In this document: piece after piece, positions 9,741 to 21,798 of the stretch
Position numbering within the stretch: position 1 is the stretch's first letter
Layout: every line of letters starts with the position of its first letter
Assembly (NCBI GenBank): GCA_030549175.1
Contig: JAUKUA010000002.1
Location: forward strand, 558,001-622,000
DNA from: Lasiosphaeris hirsuta
Taxonomy: Eukaryota; Ascomycota; Sordariomycetes; Sordariales; Lasiosphaeriaceae
Direction of reading: 5' to 3'
Length of the DNA: 64,000 nt
The notes under the pieces: generated by a model
Database searches by the model: none
The model's input: the letters and a program-made list of their open reading frames with translations, nothing else
What the model was told of the DNA's origin: nothing
Program-made: the position numbers and the translations under genes

Positions 9741-11970
9741 CGAGGACGAGTGTCTGATGCAAAGGAATAATTCAGCGAGGGAATAATTCTTGGTAGGAAA
9801 GGGGGGTTCCGTAAGAATTACCCCACACCCCCGGGCATAGGTAATTTGGGATGAGAGGCGGTCGGGCGAGGAGGAGGAAGTACTAACCTATTCGATCAAT
9901 AGTCTGCCGAAGCTATGGCCGACTAAAATCAAAGGGCGATCTCTCGACCATCGTTGCGCGGGGTTACATTAATATCTTCATCTCAAGCCGCTAGGCAAAC
10001 TCTGTGGTGTTCGACCCTACCTCTTCTGTTGCTCTTCGGCCTTCGAGGGCGCTAAGGAATTGTCTTCCGTGATCAACGAGGTCTTTTGCCAGGGCTTGAG
10101 ATTTCCAGCCAGAGTTGTGGCGAAAAGTCGTGATGCGAGCCCTCGGGAAGTCTAGGTGAAGGAAATCTCGTAGCCAGAGCTGCCTGGACCTTTTGTGCGT
10201 CCAAGTTGTCTCAACCGAGGACCCTTAGCCCGTGGACTGCAACGATGCTATCAAAGAAGCCTGTCAGCGTCCAGACATGGGGCCAGCGAGGAAGCATCTT
10301 GCGTGGCCCGAGAGGAGACATGGCAATGGCCATGGCCACGAGGCCAAAAGAGATGACTCTTCCCTATGGCGAATGTCCAGGGGAAACAACCCATACTGTC
10401 AATGCGCCGACGGTCGCTGCGGCGAAGTTCCGGAGCGAAGCTTGGTCTGGGCGAATAGAGAGGTAAACAAAAAAGAGCACCGCAAACGGAAGGTATTCTT
10501 GGGCCATGATCGACATGTCTAGTAACTCTGAGCTTCACGGCTGTCCGACTACAAATTAGGTCTTGGTTGATAGTTGTTGCTGCAACTTGACATGGATCTG
10601 GGAATGCTACCTAAGGTAGGTAGTTATCAGGCCATGTCTGGTGGAGGGCAGGGCATCCCGGGAGTCGGTTGGGCCTCCCCAGGTGCTGCTTCGGGCCGAC
10701 ACTGCCAAGTTGTTCTTAGTGGAAGTCTGACACTTCTGGAGCCGAGCAATGGAGAGAGAAGAAGATTGAATTGAGTCTGCTCCAGCTAAGAGAGCAAGGC
10801 GCGTGAGTGCCGAATATATACAAAGGAGAGGGTGCTCTGCTAAGGCGCTAGGCTTCTTGTAGAGGAGCGTGAGCTCCTCTGCAACAGCCAGCGCTCGCAG
10901 CCACAGCTGTGGCTACGCCAGAGCGTTGTGCCACACCCACCGCAGTTATGCGACAGGAAGCCTTGTCTCTCTGCCTCAAGTGCCGAAGTTTACAAATAGC
11001 CAAACTTGGTGGCTGCGCAGGAATGCAGGACCAGTACACGAGGCTCCAGCACCAAATCAGCTTCACTTTGTCCTCCATTGGACAATTTAGCACCAGTCGG
11101 TGAAGCCCGTATTCCTTTTTTGTCAACGTGCAGCGGCGCTGAAGTATTGAGGGCTCTGCCGTGAAGGGTGTGATCTCTTCAGGACCAACCAATATTCACT
11201 TGCGACCAGTCATGTATGTACTTGTGTCAAGAAGGGTGGCCGGTGAACAAACGCACAGGCTGAGACCAACAAGTCATCATGCGAAAACTTTCTGAAAGTG
11301 ACAATTTGTTCTCGGTGGCTTGTTAGGTATCATAGAAGGGTCTTTGGAAAGGGGACACACAGGTTGAAACTAGTAGTGAGCAGTCACCTAGAAATACAAA
11401 GCAGCTAGTGACACAAGCTGTGGAGCTCGGTTGGACACTCTGTAGATCGTAGGAGGGAACTTGCCGTGTGGAATGGCTTCAATTCTTTTCGAAATCTTCT
11501 TTGGCCGTGAGGCTCTCGACCTTGCAAAGTCAACTACTGGTGCATCGGGTTTGACACTTCAAGTAGGTACCTACCTATAGTAGGTAATTGTGATTACAAA
11601 ATGCTGGAGGAGTATATCTAGAGCATGCGACCGACAGAATACATCAAGTGCGTGCGCGTAGTGCGTGCGGATCAAGGAAGTAGTGCGCCCTCATAACATC
11701 CCTTCAGAAATCTGGGAGAACCGGCTTTATCTCCTCATAGAATGCCCGTCACACCTGCATGATATGCAAGGCGTCTGTCCGCATCTAGCCTAGCCATCGA
11801 AATATTGACGATTCAAACGGGTCTATCATACATACGTGGTGGCACCTGATTAGCTGAATGGTTGCTCCATTTTGGCTGACAATCCGTATTCCCTCGATTC
11901 CTTGAATTGCCATTATCCATCACTCAGTTCCATCGCGGCAACAGGGAGAAGTTGGAATTGATGAAAAATC
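9741..11970. other. Intergenic, no supported gene
   Basis: Frames of 60-114 codons on both strands overlap each other with no recognisable domain. The last few hundred bases should contain the promoter of the CorA-like gene. Two palindromic AGGTAGGTA/TACCTACCTA motif clusters occur near 10610 and 11563-11589. Confidence 0.5.
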
Positions 11971-14958
11971 ATGGCGGCCTCCAATTCAACCTCCCGCCCT
12001 CCCGAGCCTGGCCACGAAGACAACAAGCATGTATCGGCCATCGACCTAGCTGATCCCATTTCGAGCCCCGCCGTATCCAACCAGGCAGGAAATGAGTCTG
12101 TGTTGGCGCTGCTTGCCGAGATAGCCGCCAGCTTGAAGAACCTCAGAGACCATTCCGATCGCTTTATGAGCCTACTAGATGCCCAAGAGGGGGAAAGCGC
12201 CCGGTACACGAGACACGGAAAGAGGCCGGAAAGGGATGTGGACTCAGGGTCGGATGCCGAAGAGAGTCGGTCCCGCCACAGGAGCCGTGAGCCTTCTCGA
12301 TATACCGCATCGGTGTCTAGCTCTTCGAGATCTACAAGCATGGGCCGTGTCATAGTCGAAGAGCGTAGGGTCGGGTCGACCTCCTGGTACCACTCAAGGC
12401 GCCGGGGACCAAGCACAGCTCGGGCTGGATCGCGGAGTTCGAACTCGAGTTCAATGTACAGCGTTGGATCTACGAACCCCAACGAACGAAACAGCGCCGC
12501 AAAGCGGCCTCGATTGGACGCATATACGTCTGTTGAAGTACGATACGGAGAGTTTCCGAAACCTGACTTATTCGAACAGATGTTTGGCGAGCCATGCGTC
12601 AGTCACGGCAGGTATGGCGTCAAGGACGACGCCGCAATCTCTTCATGGTTGAAGGAGAAACATTTTATCTTCGCCCATGACGAACGATGCAGGTTCACGT
12701 TTGATATAGGCACTCTTGCCTCACTCGGCGATCTACGGAGCGTCGAATCAGTGTTTGAAGCCATAGGGCAATTTGCCCGTGATTTACGGACGCAGGGAGG
12801 GTTTTTCTTCTTTCGGGAATCGTATGATACCGATGGATTGGGGCTTTTGAATAAGATCTACAATGGAACGAACGTCTTCTCGTGTAGTGATGGGTTTAGG
12901 GAGGCGCTTCCGAGGATTTCAGAGACAGGAAAGAGCTTTTCCGAGGAGATTGCAGAAGTTCCACCACCGTGGGGAGATCAGGGAGACGAAAGGCTACTGA
13001 GGGTGGTATTAGAGGCGAGAAAAGAAGCGTCCAAATGGGGTTGTCGCGACCCAAACTTACACGTCACATACCACTACAAAGGAGAGCCGCAACGCGACTA
13101 CTCGGGTGGGCGCCCCACAGGAGTTGTGGTTGAAGATGGCATAGGGAATCAGACCATAGTCACAGAGGGCTGTGACGTATATAAAGATCCTCATCTCAAA
13201 GCACCATGGCGGAGACTCTGGTATGTTAAAGAGCTGACGTGCTTGAGTCTGCGGTATGCTGACAGGTGACACATAGTGTGCTCACTGGTCTATCCAGAAC
13301 TTCAGAAGTCGATGCGCCCAGGGTCCTAGGGCTGGGAAAGATTCCGTTATTCCGACGCATGAACACGATAGGAGGAAGCAAGCACGACAGATGGAAGCAC
13401 CATCCTAACGAGAGCTACGATGGGGATTTTTATGCTGAGAGCATATCAGAACATATCGATGGCAAACAGCTATCAACTTGGCAACGCTCTCGACGACGGG
13501 TTGTCAAATTCCAGTTTTCCTGGTACGAGCTTGTTCCCCGTGAAAAGTCTGAAGATCGACAGTACTCCGGCAGACTCTACAGGGACGCCCACAAGAGATC
13601 ACTCCAGTTACAATCCTTAATGGTGAGTCCGGCCTGACGCTGGAGCTGCAGAGCGCCGAAGCTAACGGAACCAGGCCATTGGGGTTTGGCAGCATGTTGA
13701 CGAAGATTCAGCCGGGGACTCCAGTTTCTGGACTCTCACCATCATGGCGCCTGCATTCTTCTACCACAAGGATGGGAGGGCAAGGAAAGAACTGGACGAG
13801 TTGATTGCTCCGCTTCACAAGATTTTGCCAACTTTATCCGCAACGTTACTCATGATAGGGGTCCGGATAGTAGAGCACTGGACCGAAATCAGCGAATATG
13901 TCGAACAGTTCATAGCTGGCCGGGACACGTTCCTGCACGAAAAGCGGCACGACCAGCTGCTCTTCGATGACGACAGCTTTACTCGCTCCCGCCAGTACTC
14001 GTGGGTCATCACCAGCACGGGGGAATTCATCCTCATGATCAACAAGACCATCAGTCATTACGAAAGCCTTTCAAAAAGGCTCTTCTTTAGGAGGAATGGC
14101 ATGATGAGAAAACACAGAAAGCTTCAGGCAGAGATCGAAGCTGTCAGGGACGTGTTTGACATGCAAAGAACAAGAGCCACTGACCTTCGAGAGGGAGTGA
14201 GTACCCAACTCTCATCTGACGCCCACGGCTCGCCAGCTAACTGCTGTCTAATAGCTATTCAGCGCCAGCGCGGTCGTCGAGAGTCGTCTGTCGACTCGGT
14301 TGTCTCAAAATGTGAGGCTTCTCACATATGTAAGCATCTTTTACCTTCCCCTGGCGTTCTGCGCAGTAAGTCTTCAGATTCCACATGTCATTACATACTG
14401 CTCATTGACGATAATTTTTAGGCACTCTGGGCGATCCCAAACATCACAGATTCGTCAACCCAAACCCCCTTCATTGTTGCGTCCCTGTTGGTTGGCCTAG
14501 CGACATATTTCATCGTGTTCAATCTCGATTCGGTGGCTTCGTTCGGCTGGGAGTTGTATGCTGGATTCCGCAAAGTCTGCATCAGGCAGATGACAGCGGA
14601 CTCCAAAGACTTTCCACAGAGAGACGCGTGGCAGAATCGTGCACGGGGCTTCAACCACTTTGAGCCGGATCGAGGGAGGACAAAGCCCTCCGAGTGGTAT
14701 ATTCTGTTGTTCTTCCTGATGTATCTGTTTGGGCGGCGCCTCAAGCCCGGCGCGGTCGAAGATACGGGAGAGAATGCTTCCTCCGCTAGTTCGATATCTA
14801 CCGGCTCGGTTGGGTCCTCATCTGAGGAAATTTCATTCGAGGAAGCCTCTGAGGGCCCTTCGGAATCAATGCGAGGAGGAACGTGGAAGCGGCGGATACG
14901 GGCTCTGTTTAGAAAGTCCGAGAACGGGGCGGAGAAAGATGGGCCAAGCGGAGCATAA
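11971..14958 (+). CDS. CorA-like two-helix membrane protein (five exons)
   Basis: Proposed CDS: 11971..13220, 13277..13622, 13675..14196, 14255..14365, 14422..14958; all introns GT...AG, phases consistent, 921 aa. The start has a good context (aaatcATGg). Residues 1-190 are Ser/Arg-rich and probably disordered. A folded region follows, and then a charged helical region including LFFRRNGMMRKHRKLQAEIE (about residues 660-690). At the end come two helices, LLTYVSIFYLPLAFCAALWA (about 728-747) and FIVASLLVGLATYFIVFNL (about 760-778), with a further hydrophobic WYILLFFLMYLFG (about 835-847). The LSQNVRLLTYVSIFYLPLAF pattern is typical of the C-terminus of fungal CorA-like Mg2+ transporter family proteins. 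I see no GMN signature after helix 1, so transport function is not assured. The acidic/Ser-rich tail is cytosolic if the topology is CorA-like. Exon 2's acceptor (13276) is the least certain boundary. Confidence 0.8.
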
Positions 14959-15399
14959 CGTCGAGCTCACTGCCTAACAACTGGATGGAAGCACAACAGC
15001 GAGCGCTAGGATGCAGATTTTTGTGCTGAGAGATATACGGTATCAGGGCACATTGATGGCAATGAAAGGAATGATTTATATGATTTGATTGCTCCGCATA
15101 CAACTTATGAAATATGGTAACTCAAAGAGCGAACTCAACAGGCAAGATGATTATGAGAGCCAAGATCAAAATGGAGGCACTGATAATAATGGCCTTCTTT
15201 TTAGTCCAAATGGCATGATCAAGTTTGCGGTAAACATAAATAATGGCACACGCGGCAAGAAACAACAATTTCACGACCCTAAAATCGACACCATGAATTT
15301 CCCTTTCCTTCTTCGGAACTGAGCGGTTGCCGCCTTGGCCTGAGCCAGACTGAGCCAGACTGAGCGAGGGTCACAGTTCTGGGCTGCCTCGGCTACAGT
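14959..15399. other. 3' flank of the CorA-like gene, left border of the RIP block
   Basis: No gene is seen. A 10-bp tandem repeat (tgagccagac, two copies plus a partial one) lies at about 15340-15366. Composition is ordinary to about 15,400 and becomes AT-rich and TpA-rich after about 15,480. Confidence 0.6.
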
Positions 15400-16494
15400 T
15401 GCCACGGGTCTAAAATGGCGGTGGAGTTACGAGGACCCAGTTTTAGGACCTCTACCACCACCTTTCCTTCACTCCAACTATAGGAGAAGAAAAAACCTGT
15501 AATTTCAACACGTCGATAAATCATGTATATTATATTCGGATTCCAAAGTGTTGGTCTCTACCTTTTCCGGTGTCTCTAAAGCGGTTGCGCCTAGGTCGAG
15601 TTGTCTATTTTCTAAACAACTTATCATTATAGACACTTCTTTCACCAAGCGCAATGGTAACCAGATGTTACGGTATGGTATCATTACGGTTTAGTACCAC
15701 GGCTTAGGATTGCCAAAGGAAGAAAACGTCTGTCACGGAAGCTACTACCATATAAGCTTGTAAGTACCACAAAGATACCTAGTAGTATAGAATGAGATCG
15801 CCTGGCTACGGACTCACCGACGTATACGGATACTACTTAGATAAAGATACATAGAAGGGATAGGAGGACGTGTTATTGACTTGAATAATCTTAAGTTCCT
15901 CTAGGTAGCTAGGAGGTAAAAAAAGGGCCCGCGTAAGGTTAACGTCAAATCTACCTTACCTATTCTTTTAAGATCGGAGAAATAAGAAAACTGATTAGCC
16001 CTATTAGTTGACCATTCACCTGGCAATGTATAACCTTGTAGACGTGTAATCGTATATATCAGTAGAGTATGATTTTACTAATAGCCGTAGTTTGAGACAT
16101 AACTAGTATACATGTTGTTTGTATCGTAGCACAAGGTTCCAATTTCGGAGAGAAAAGAATATAGAAGAATTCGATTATACCTTACTAAAGATATCGACAA
16201 GCTATATTAACAGAATAACGTGGTATTAGACATAACTGGGTGTTTAATAAAGTACTGACGATAGTAGTAACGTTACCTATCTATACTCTTATCTAACTAT
16301 TGAGTATTATTTTTTATTACTAGACCCTCTATATATCTTATCGAGTATAATATTTCTGGAGCGGCCCGCGTGTAAGAAATTGCTCGAGTCTGAAAATCTA
16401 ATTATCTACGTCCCTTAATTTTAAAACGAAACGTTCTATTTAAGCTGATACTATTATAATAGGTTAAAGAGACGTTAGAAAGTTAAATGGTAAT
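15400..16494. mobile_element. Unclassified RIP-mutated sequence
   Basis: The stretch is AT-rich, CpA-poor and TpA-rich like the transposons to its right, with no frame longer than a few tens of codons. I find no LTR, terminal inverted repeat or recognisable transposase/polymerase motif, and it does not match families A, B or C elsewhere in the window. RIP acts on repeats, so I infer it is an old repeat copy of unknown class. Confidence 0.4.
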
Positions 16495-16727
16495 TGTTAC
16501 GTGGTAAAATGCAGATAGCTTAGATAGGTTAGTCCGTTGTACGCAGTCCCTACGCTCAATTGAGCACAGGGGGTGCGCTGCTATATAATGGCAGCGCGCC
16601 CTCCAGACTGTTACCAACGGATCATCCTTTACAAATTATTTACACCACCATACAATATGTCATGTCAGTGTTCATGTGAAGGACCACCAAAGTAACGCTT
16701 ACACAAGCGGTCATTTTGACCGTAGTA
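16495..16727 (+). repeat. Solo LTR of Gypsy family B
   Basis: The 233-bp copy begins TGTTACGTGG and ends GACCGTAGTA (CA changed to TA). It is flanked by a 5-bp duplication GTAAT (16490-16494 and 16728-16732). It aligns over its whole length with the B1 LTRs in reverse. No internal B sequence is attached, so it arose by LTR-LTR recombination. Confidence 0.9.
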
Positions 16728-16732
16728 GTAAT

Positions 16733-16913
16733 AGTATTAACCTTTAGACTATTTTAATTGATAGCAATTTATATACGTAGTCTTAATTACTTACTTAGTA
16801 AATTTCTACTGTTGAGGGCTACATACCGTTTCTACCAGTAGAAAAATTAAGACTTAACTCTTGTTATTTTATTATTGTGAGTTACGTACCTTTTCTATCA
16901 GTAGAAAGAGTTA
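16733..16913. repeat. Degenerate tandem repeat, left of the pogo element
   Basis: The motif ctacataccgtttctaccag at about 16820 recurs as ttacgtaccttttctatcag at about 16882. The same series continues on the far side of the transposon. Units are roughly 63-90 bp apart and RIP-mutated. Confidence 0.55.
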
Positions 16914-18775
16914 ACGTACTTTATAAGCGAGTGCGCCATATAAGCGAGTGCGCCACTTTTCAACGCGACACCCCACCTTCACACAAAACACCAAATTCTA
17001 CCACAACGAACGATAGCAACACCCTCGTACGAGGCTAGGATAAACCTAGCCCTCAGAGCTCTTCAAAAAGACCCAAAACTTAAAGTCCGAGCTATAGCTC
17101 GGATCTACGACGTCGATAAAGATACCCTTCGACGCCGACGCGCCGGCCGGCCTGCACGACGCGATATTCCAGCCAACTCACGTAAACTGACCGATTTAGA
17201 AGAGAATACGATTGTTCAATACATAATCGAGCTATGTACACACGTATTCCGCCCTCGGCTTTGTTACGTGGAAGATATGGCCAACCGACTGTTACGCGAA
17301 CGTGACGCGACCCCTGTCGGTAAGCTCTGGGCTCACAACTTCGTCAAACGTTAACCAGAGCTCCGGACACGTTTATTACGTAAATACGACTACCAGAGGG
17401 CCAAATACGAAGATCCAAAGATTATTAGTGAGTGGTTTACCCTTGTACATAACATGAAGGCTAAGTACGGTATCCTTAATGAAGATACTTATAATTTCGA
17501 CGAGACTAACTTTATGATAGGTATTATCATCCCTACTATAATAGTTACTATCTTAGATAGCCGTGATAGGGCTAAATAGGCCTAGCTTAACAATCGAGAG
17601 TAGGCTATAGTTATCTAGGGAGTAAATACTCAAGGCTAGACTATCTTACTATTTATCATCTTAGCTATATAATATTACCTTACTAACTAGTATAAAGAAT
17701 ATGACCTTCTAGCTACCTAGTATATTATAATAACTAATAATAGCTAGACTACGAATGAAAAAGGCATAGATTAGATTCGATACTTCGATCTATATACTAC
17801 ATCTTATACAAAGGGTAAATATCAGCTTTTAATCCTTAACAGCCACGAGAGCTACCACTCCGAAGAATTCGAGACCTACTACTAAAAATAAAACATCATT
17901 ACACTCTATATACCTCCACACACCTCGTACCTACTTTAGCCACTAGATATTAGTTACTTTAGGCCGCTAAAGAAGACGTATAGTCATGAGGTTAAACAAT
18001 ATATATAGATAAGTATTACACACATCAACAAACTAGAGTTTCTTTATAGGTTTAAAGAAGCGTTTTCTACTTTAATCACAGAAAAGAATATCCAGGGAGG
18101 CTTTGCCGGAGCTAGCCTTATACCGTACGACCTAGAAAGGGTAATATCGAAGTTGGATGTACGTATTCGAACCCTAACACCCTTAGTACCAGACCTAGCC
18201 ACCATACTACCTTAGGTCTCCTAAACGCCACATAACCCTCGAGAGGCTACCTCATAATTAGCACTTATTAAAACTCGAATTTCTAATCATCAGGATAACT
18301 CTCTAACCCTAATGTTTACTACTGTAGATCGACTAGCCAAAGGTATAATAGTTATAATATACGAGGTAGCTCTTTTACGTACTGAGGTCTCGGCACTACG
18401 TAAGGCCAATGAGGGACTTAGTAAGCGACGGAGGGCTAAAAAAATACGTATACGGCTTAGAGGGTTACTTACTATATAGGAGGTATAAGATCTACTAAAT
18501 CAGAAGGCTGTGGGTAAGTAGTTAGCCTAAGAAATATGATAAAGTAGTGGTGGAGTAGGGGGGTCTTATACGAAGATTCAGTGTTGTGGGGTGTGTAGCA
18601 AGCCTAGCCATAATGCACGTACTTGTAAGAAGGCTACAGAATCGTCTGATTTATCTGTTTCTGATTCAGTTATTGTTATTTCCTAACATTGTGATTATGT
18701 AATTGAGGATAGTTGTGGTTGGGTTGGGAAAAGTGGCGCACTCGCTTATATGGCGTACTCGCTTATAAAGTACGT
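16914..18775 (+). mobile_element. Pogo/Fot (Tc1-mariner superfamily) element M1
   Basis: The element is 1862 bp with terminal inverted repeats of about 45 bp (ACGTACTTTATAAGCGAG...), flanked by TA at 16912-16913 and 18776-18777. Each terminal repeat contains two tandem copies of a 17-bp unit (tataagcgagtgcgcca), a likely transposase-binding pair. It carries one transposase pseudogene in the plus direction and sits in a local tandem repeat that continues on both sides. Confidence 0.85.
17013..18686 (+). pseudogene. Pogo/Fot DDE transposase, RIP-inactivated
   Basis: The frame is 558 codons including the stop, as expected for Fot/pogo transposases. The initiator reads ATA (17013-17015), explained by ATG-to-ATA. 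Order of features: N-terminal helix-turn-helix (VRAIARIYDVDKDTLRRRRA), CENP-B-type DNA-binding region to about 17350, then the DDE_1 core with YNFDETNFMIG (first Asp), a second-Asp motif mutated to NSHES, and PLDISYFRPLK. The C-terminus has a CCHC knuckle, CGVCSKPSHNARTC. In-frame TAG/TAA codons replace Gln or Trp, first at about 17353. The enzyme would have cut and pasted M1 at TA sites. The first 500 bp are nearly undamaged; the centre (17520-17830) is heavily mutated. Confidence 0.8.
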
Positions 18776-18777
18776 TA

Positions 18778-18994
18778 CTCGTTTCTTATTTTACCATTAA
18801 ATGTTACATACCGTTTCTCCAGCAAATCTTTTTTTACAAGAGACCCATTTCTTAGCCCTAAGCCTAGATTTAGTCTTATAACAGTAGGCTACATATCTTT
18901 TTCACCAGTAGAAAATTGCTTAGTACTAACAACTAAGTTCTCGGCCCTAAGCCTAGATCTTATTTCTATTACCTTACGCTTCGTACCTTTTTTA
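18778..18994. repeat. Degenerate tandem repeat, right of the pogo element
   Basis: The units starting ttacataccgtttctccagc (about 18805) and ctacatatctttttcaccag (about 18890) share a ccctaagcctagat block about 60 bp further on (near 18857 and 18944). A third partial unit follows at about 18980. This is the continuation of the repeat at 16733-16913, split by M1. Confidence 0.55.
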
Positions 18995-19937
18995 CTAATT
19001 GTCACACTAGTAAGCTCACCTAGGTCAACAGGGTCACTGACCTCCTTAACCGAGCCATATACTAGCGGCACGAACTACACATAAGAAGTACATACCCATT
19101 GACCCATACCTATCACGGATCATGTGGAGAAGGGAACTATTATAGAGGATGGCCACAATGTGGCTTAACCTCAGGACATGATCTCACATGTGGGCAGTAG
19201 CTTATTCGGCCTGTACACAGGTCAAACGGATCCTCACGTACGACCATAGGTCGCAACGGGATGCCTAGAACCACTCACAAGCCAGAGTAGCCGTACAACG
19301 GATCTTACCTACGCTAGGCGACGTCACCAGACTTCAGATTTGTCATAGACAAGATATTTAACCTTAGTATCGTAGTTAGGGCTTGTATAGTCAGCTTAGA
19401 TCCTACAGCTGGTCTTTCAAATCATAGACCTTCCTACTATCGCTGGCATTCCTTTAGAAGACCTGGAACCCGACGTTCTCTAGAGTCTAGCTTTAGTAGT
19501 GACAGGTGGTCACGACTCCTACATGTAAGTCACGGAGGAAACCGTTACTATGACAGCCGACCTAAGGACTAACTTAATAGCGTTGTAGCTAACGTAAGTA
19601 CTAAGGACGTGAAGGAATACCTACAGTAATAGACACTATGCCGCTAGAGCTATATAGATAAGTACTGATACCGGCCATGGACCAACGTATGATAAGCCGG
19701 CTTTACTTAGCTTGTAGCCGCTGATTTATAAGGCGTGAGAGACGGGCAGCTAAAAAGGAGATTCGGGACCGACGGACAGCTAGGAAGATCCTTTAGGTAT
19801 TTTAGTATCTTTATATCTTATACATAGCCTTCTATAAGTAAGACGGGTATGTTACGATAGATCCTTAAGAAGAAGAAGCTCCCTAGTTCTCTTTAGACAA
19901 ACCTAGAAAGATTATTAGCTAAACTTTAGTAAAGCTA

Positions 19938-21798
19938 ACGTGTCTACATAGCGTACGCCCACTCATAGCGTGCACCCACTTTTCCCACCCCAATTGAACT
20001 TTCGCACGACATTACAGCGTTATAAAGGAAATAATCAATTGAAACTACTCAGAATCCGATTCTCTATCCATTTCTACATCCTCCTGGTACGTACGAGAAT
20101 TATGTCCGGTTTTACCACAGTTACTACAGTGTCGCACACCTCCTGTACGCCTCTTCGTATGACTACCCTCCGCCCGTATTTATTCGTCTTACTCTGTCTA
20201 TACATCCTTTTCCGCCAAAAAATTGCTGGCATCCCACATAGTAAGTGGTCCTCCTACCCTAACATGTCTTTTTTTAACCCTCCGGCGTTTACTTAGTACT
20301 TCATTCGACTCCTTAAGCTCTCAGATACGATCTTTCATTAATACCATCTCGTGTATAACCTTCATCGTACCCTTCACAATTTGGTTAAGAGCTCTAATAA
20401 TTAGTGTCGAAAAGCTATCTTGATACCTAGTGATACGATCTTTGATATGTGTTAATTAAAATGAGGCCTTAGTTACATTTTGTAGTATCTTAGAGACCTA
20501 AGTGTTATATAAGATTTTAGAGGAGGCTAGGGGTGTTAACGTATAAAGCCTCATATCTAACTAAGAAATTACCCTCTCTAGGTTAAATGGCATAAGCCTT
20601 ATCCCTCGGAATCCTCTTTGTACGTTTTTAAGTAGAAAAGTTACGTAAAATATGTTATAAAAGGTAAGAAAGAAGTCTAGTTTCGCGATATAGTAGATAT
20701 AACAGCGTATAAGTTATTTAATTTCCTTACCGTATGACTACTTTAATATGCTGAAACATCTAATATCGAGTGGCTAAAGTAGGTAAGATAAATACGAAGA
20801 CATATAAAACGTAATAATATTATTAAACCTATAATAATCCTTAAACTTAAGTAAGTAATAACTCTTATGTCTATCTAGGATTAGAAGATACTTTCTACCT
20901 ATTATATAAAGACGAAAGTACTTATCGAAATGCTTAATCTAATTAATACTAATTTAGTTATTAGTCTAACTTATATCGGAAAGATTAATCGTTTAATTAG
21001 GTAAGAAAGGACTATTATAATATTAGCTTTCGAGATATATTTTCTCTATAATAACTACGTACGGAGAAATAGTATAGCTACTTAACTATATAACTTAGAT
21101 TATTATAACCTATTCCCGATTACTAAGCTAGACCTTCTTTACCCTCCCGTAACCATTAGAAGAGGTAATAACAAGGGTAGGTAAGATCTGGCCTATTAAA
21201 AACCTAGTCTCGTCGAAGTTCTAGATATCTGACTCTTAGATTCTATACTTCGCGATTATGTTACGAACAAGACTAAACCACATACCAATTATCTTTAGAT
21301 CTTTACATTTAGTCCTTTAGTAATCGTACAGACGCGATCAACACGTCCGGAGCTCTGGTTGTCATCGTACGAAGTTAGAAGCCTAGCGTGGTCCAACGTG
21401 TAACGTGCCACACGTCGTACATAGTAAGTTAGCCATATCTTCTACCAGGTCATATCCTAGCGAAAATCCTTACTTGTATAGGTCGAGGATCCTTCGTACA
21501 ATGACCTCCTCTTCAAGGGAATCTAAATTCCTATTACTAAGGATTAAATCTACTCATGGGAGTATTCCGTTCCGTCGTCACTTCAGTATTCTTCGGTCAA
21601 CCGAATACCGTTTTACAACGGTTCCAAGGCGGAGTTTCTTATCGCGTTCCATAGCTTAAACGGCAAGCTACACTTATACTTCATTTCGTACGGCGGGTAT
21701 GTTTTGTTATAGAGGAATTTGCGATATCACGCGAAAGTTCAATTGGGGTGGGAAAAGTGGGCACACGTTATGAGTAGGCGCACGCTATGCAAACACGT
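19938..21798 (-). mobile_element. Pogo/Fot element M2 inserted in the A1 LTR
   Basis: The element is 1861 bp, with about 70-bp inverted repeats (ACGTGTCTACATAGCGTACG... against its complement at 21798), flanked by TA at 19936-19937 and 21799-21800. Removing it joins ...aaagcta and agaggtaatataacc, which restores the LTR sequence seen in A2. As in M1, each end has two tandem 17-bp units (catagcgtacgcccact type). Sequence and coding strand differ from M1, so this is a distinct family. Confidence 0.85.
20045..21652 (-). pseudogene. Pogo/Fot DDE transposase of M2, RIP-inactivated
   Basis: On the minus strand the frame opens near 21652 (MERDKKLRLGTVVKRYSV, a helix-turn-helix start; the true start may lie slightly upstream behind a stop). 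It continues with LEEEVIVRRILDLYK, LVEDMANLLCTTCGTLHVG, then the DDE_1 core motif NFDETRFLIGQILPT. It ends with a CCHC knuckle HCSNCGKTGHNSRTY near 20100. Many TAG/TAA/TGA codons replace Gln, Trp and Arg, especially between 20500 and 21330, where only short protein stretches are readable. Role as for M1. The ends are much better preserved than the centre. Confidence 0.7.

Noticed and set aside
10206..10538. Overlapping 86-96 codon frames on both strands
   Set aside because: No family motif, no introns, mutually overlapping; treated as intergenic.
11913..12482. 189-codon minus-strand frame opposite the CorA-like exon 1
   Set aside because: It mirrors a long real exon; the sense strand has splice sites and the recognisable protein.
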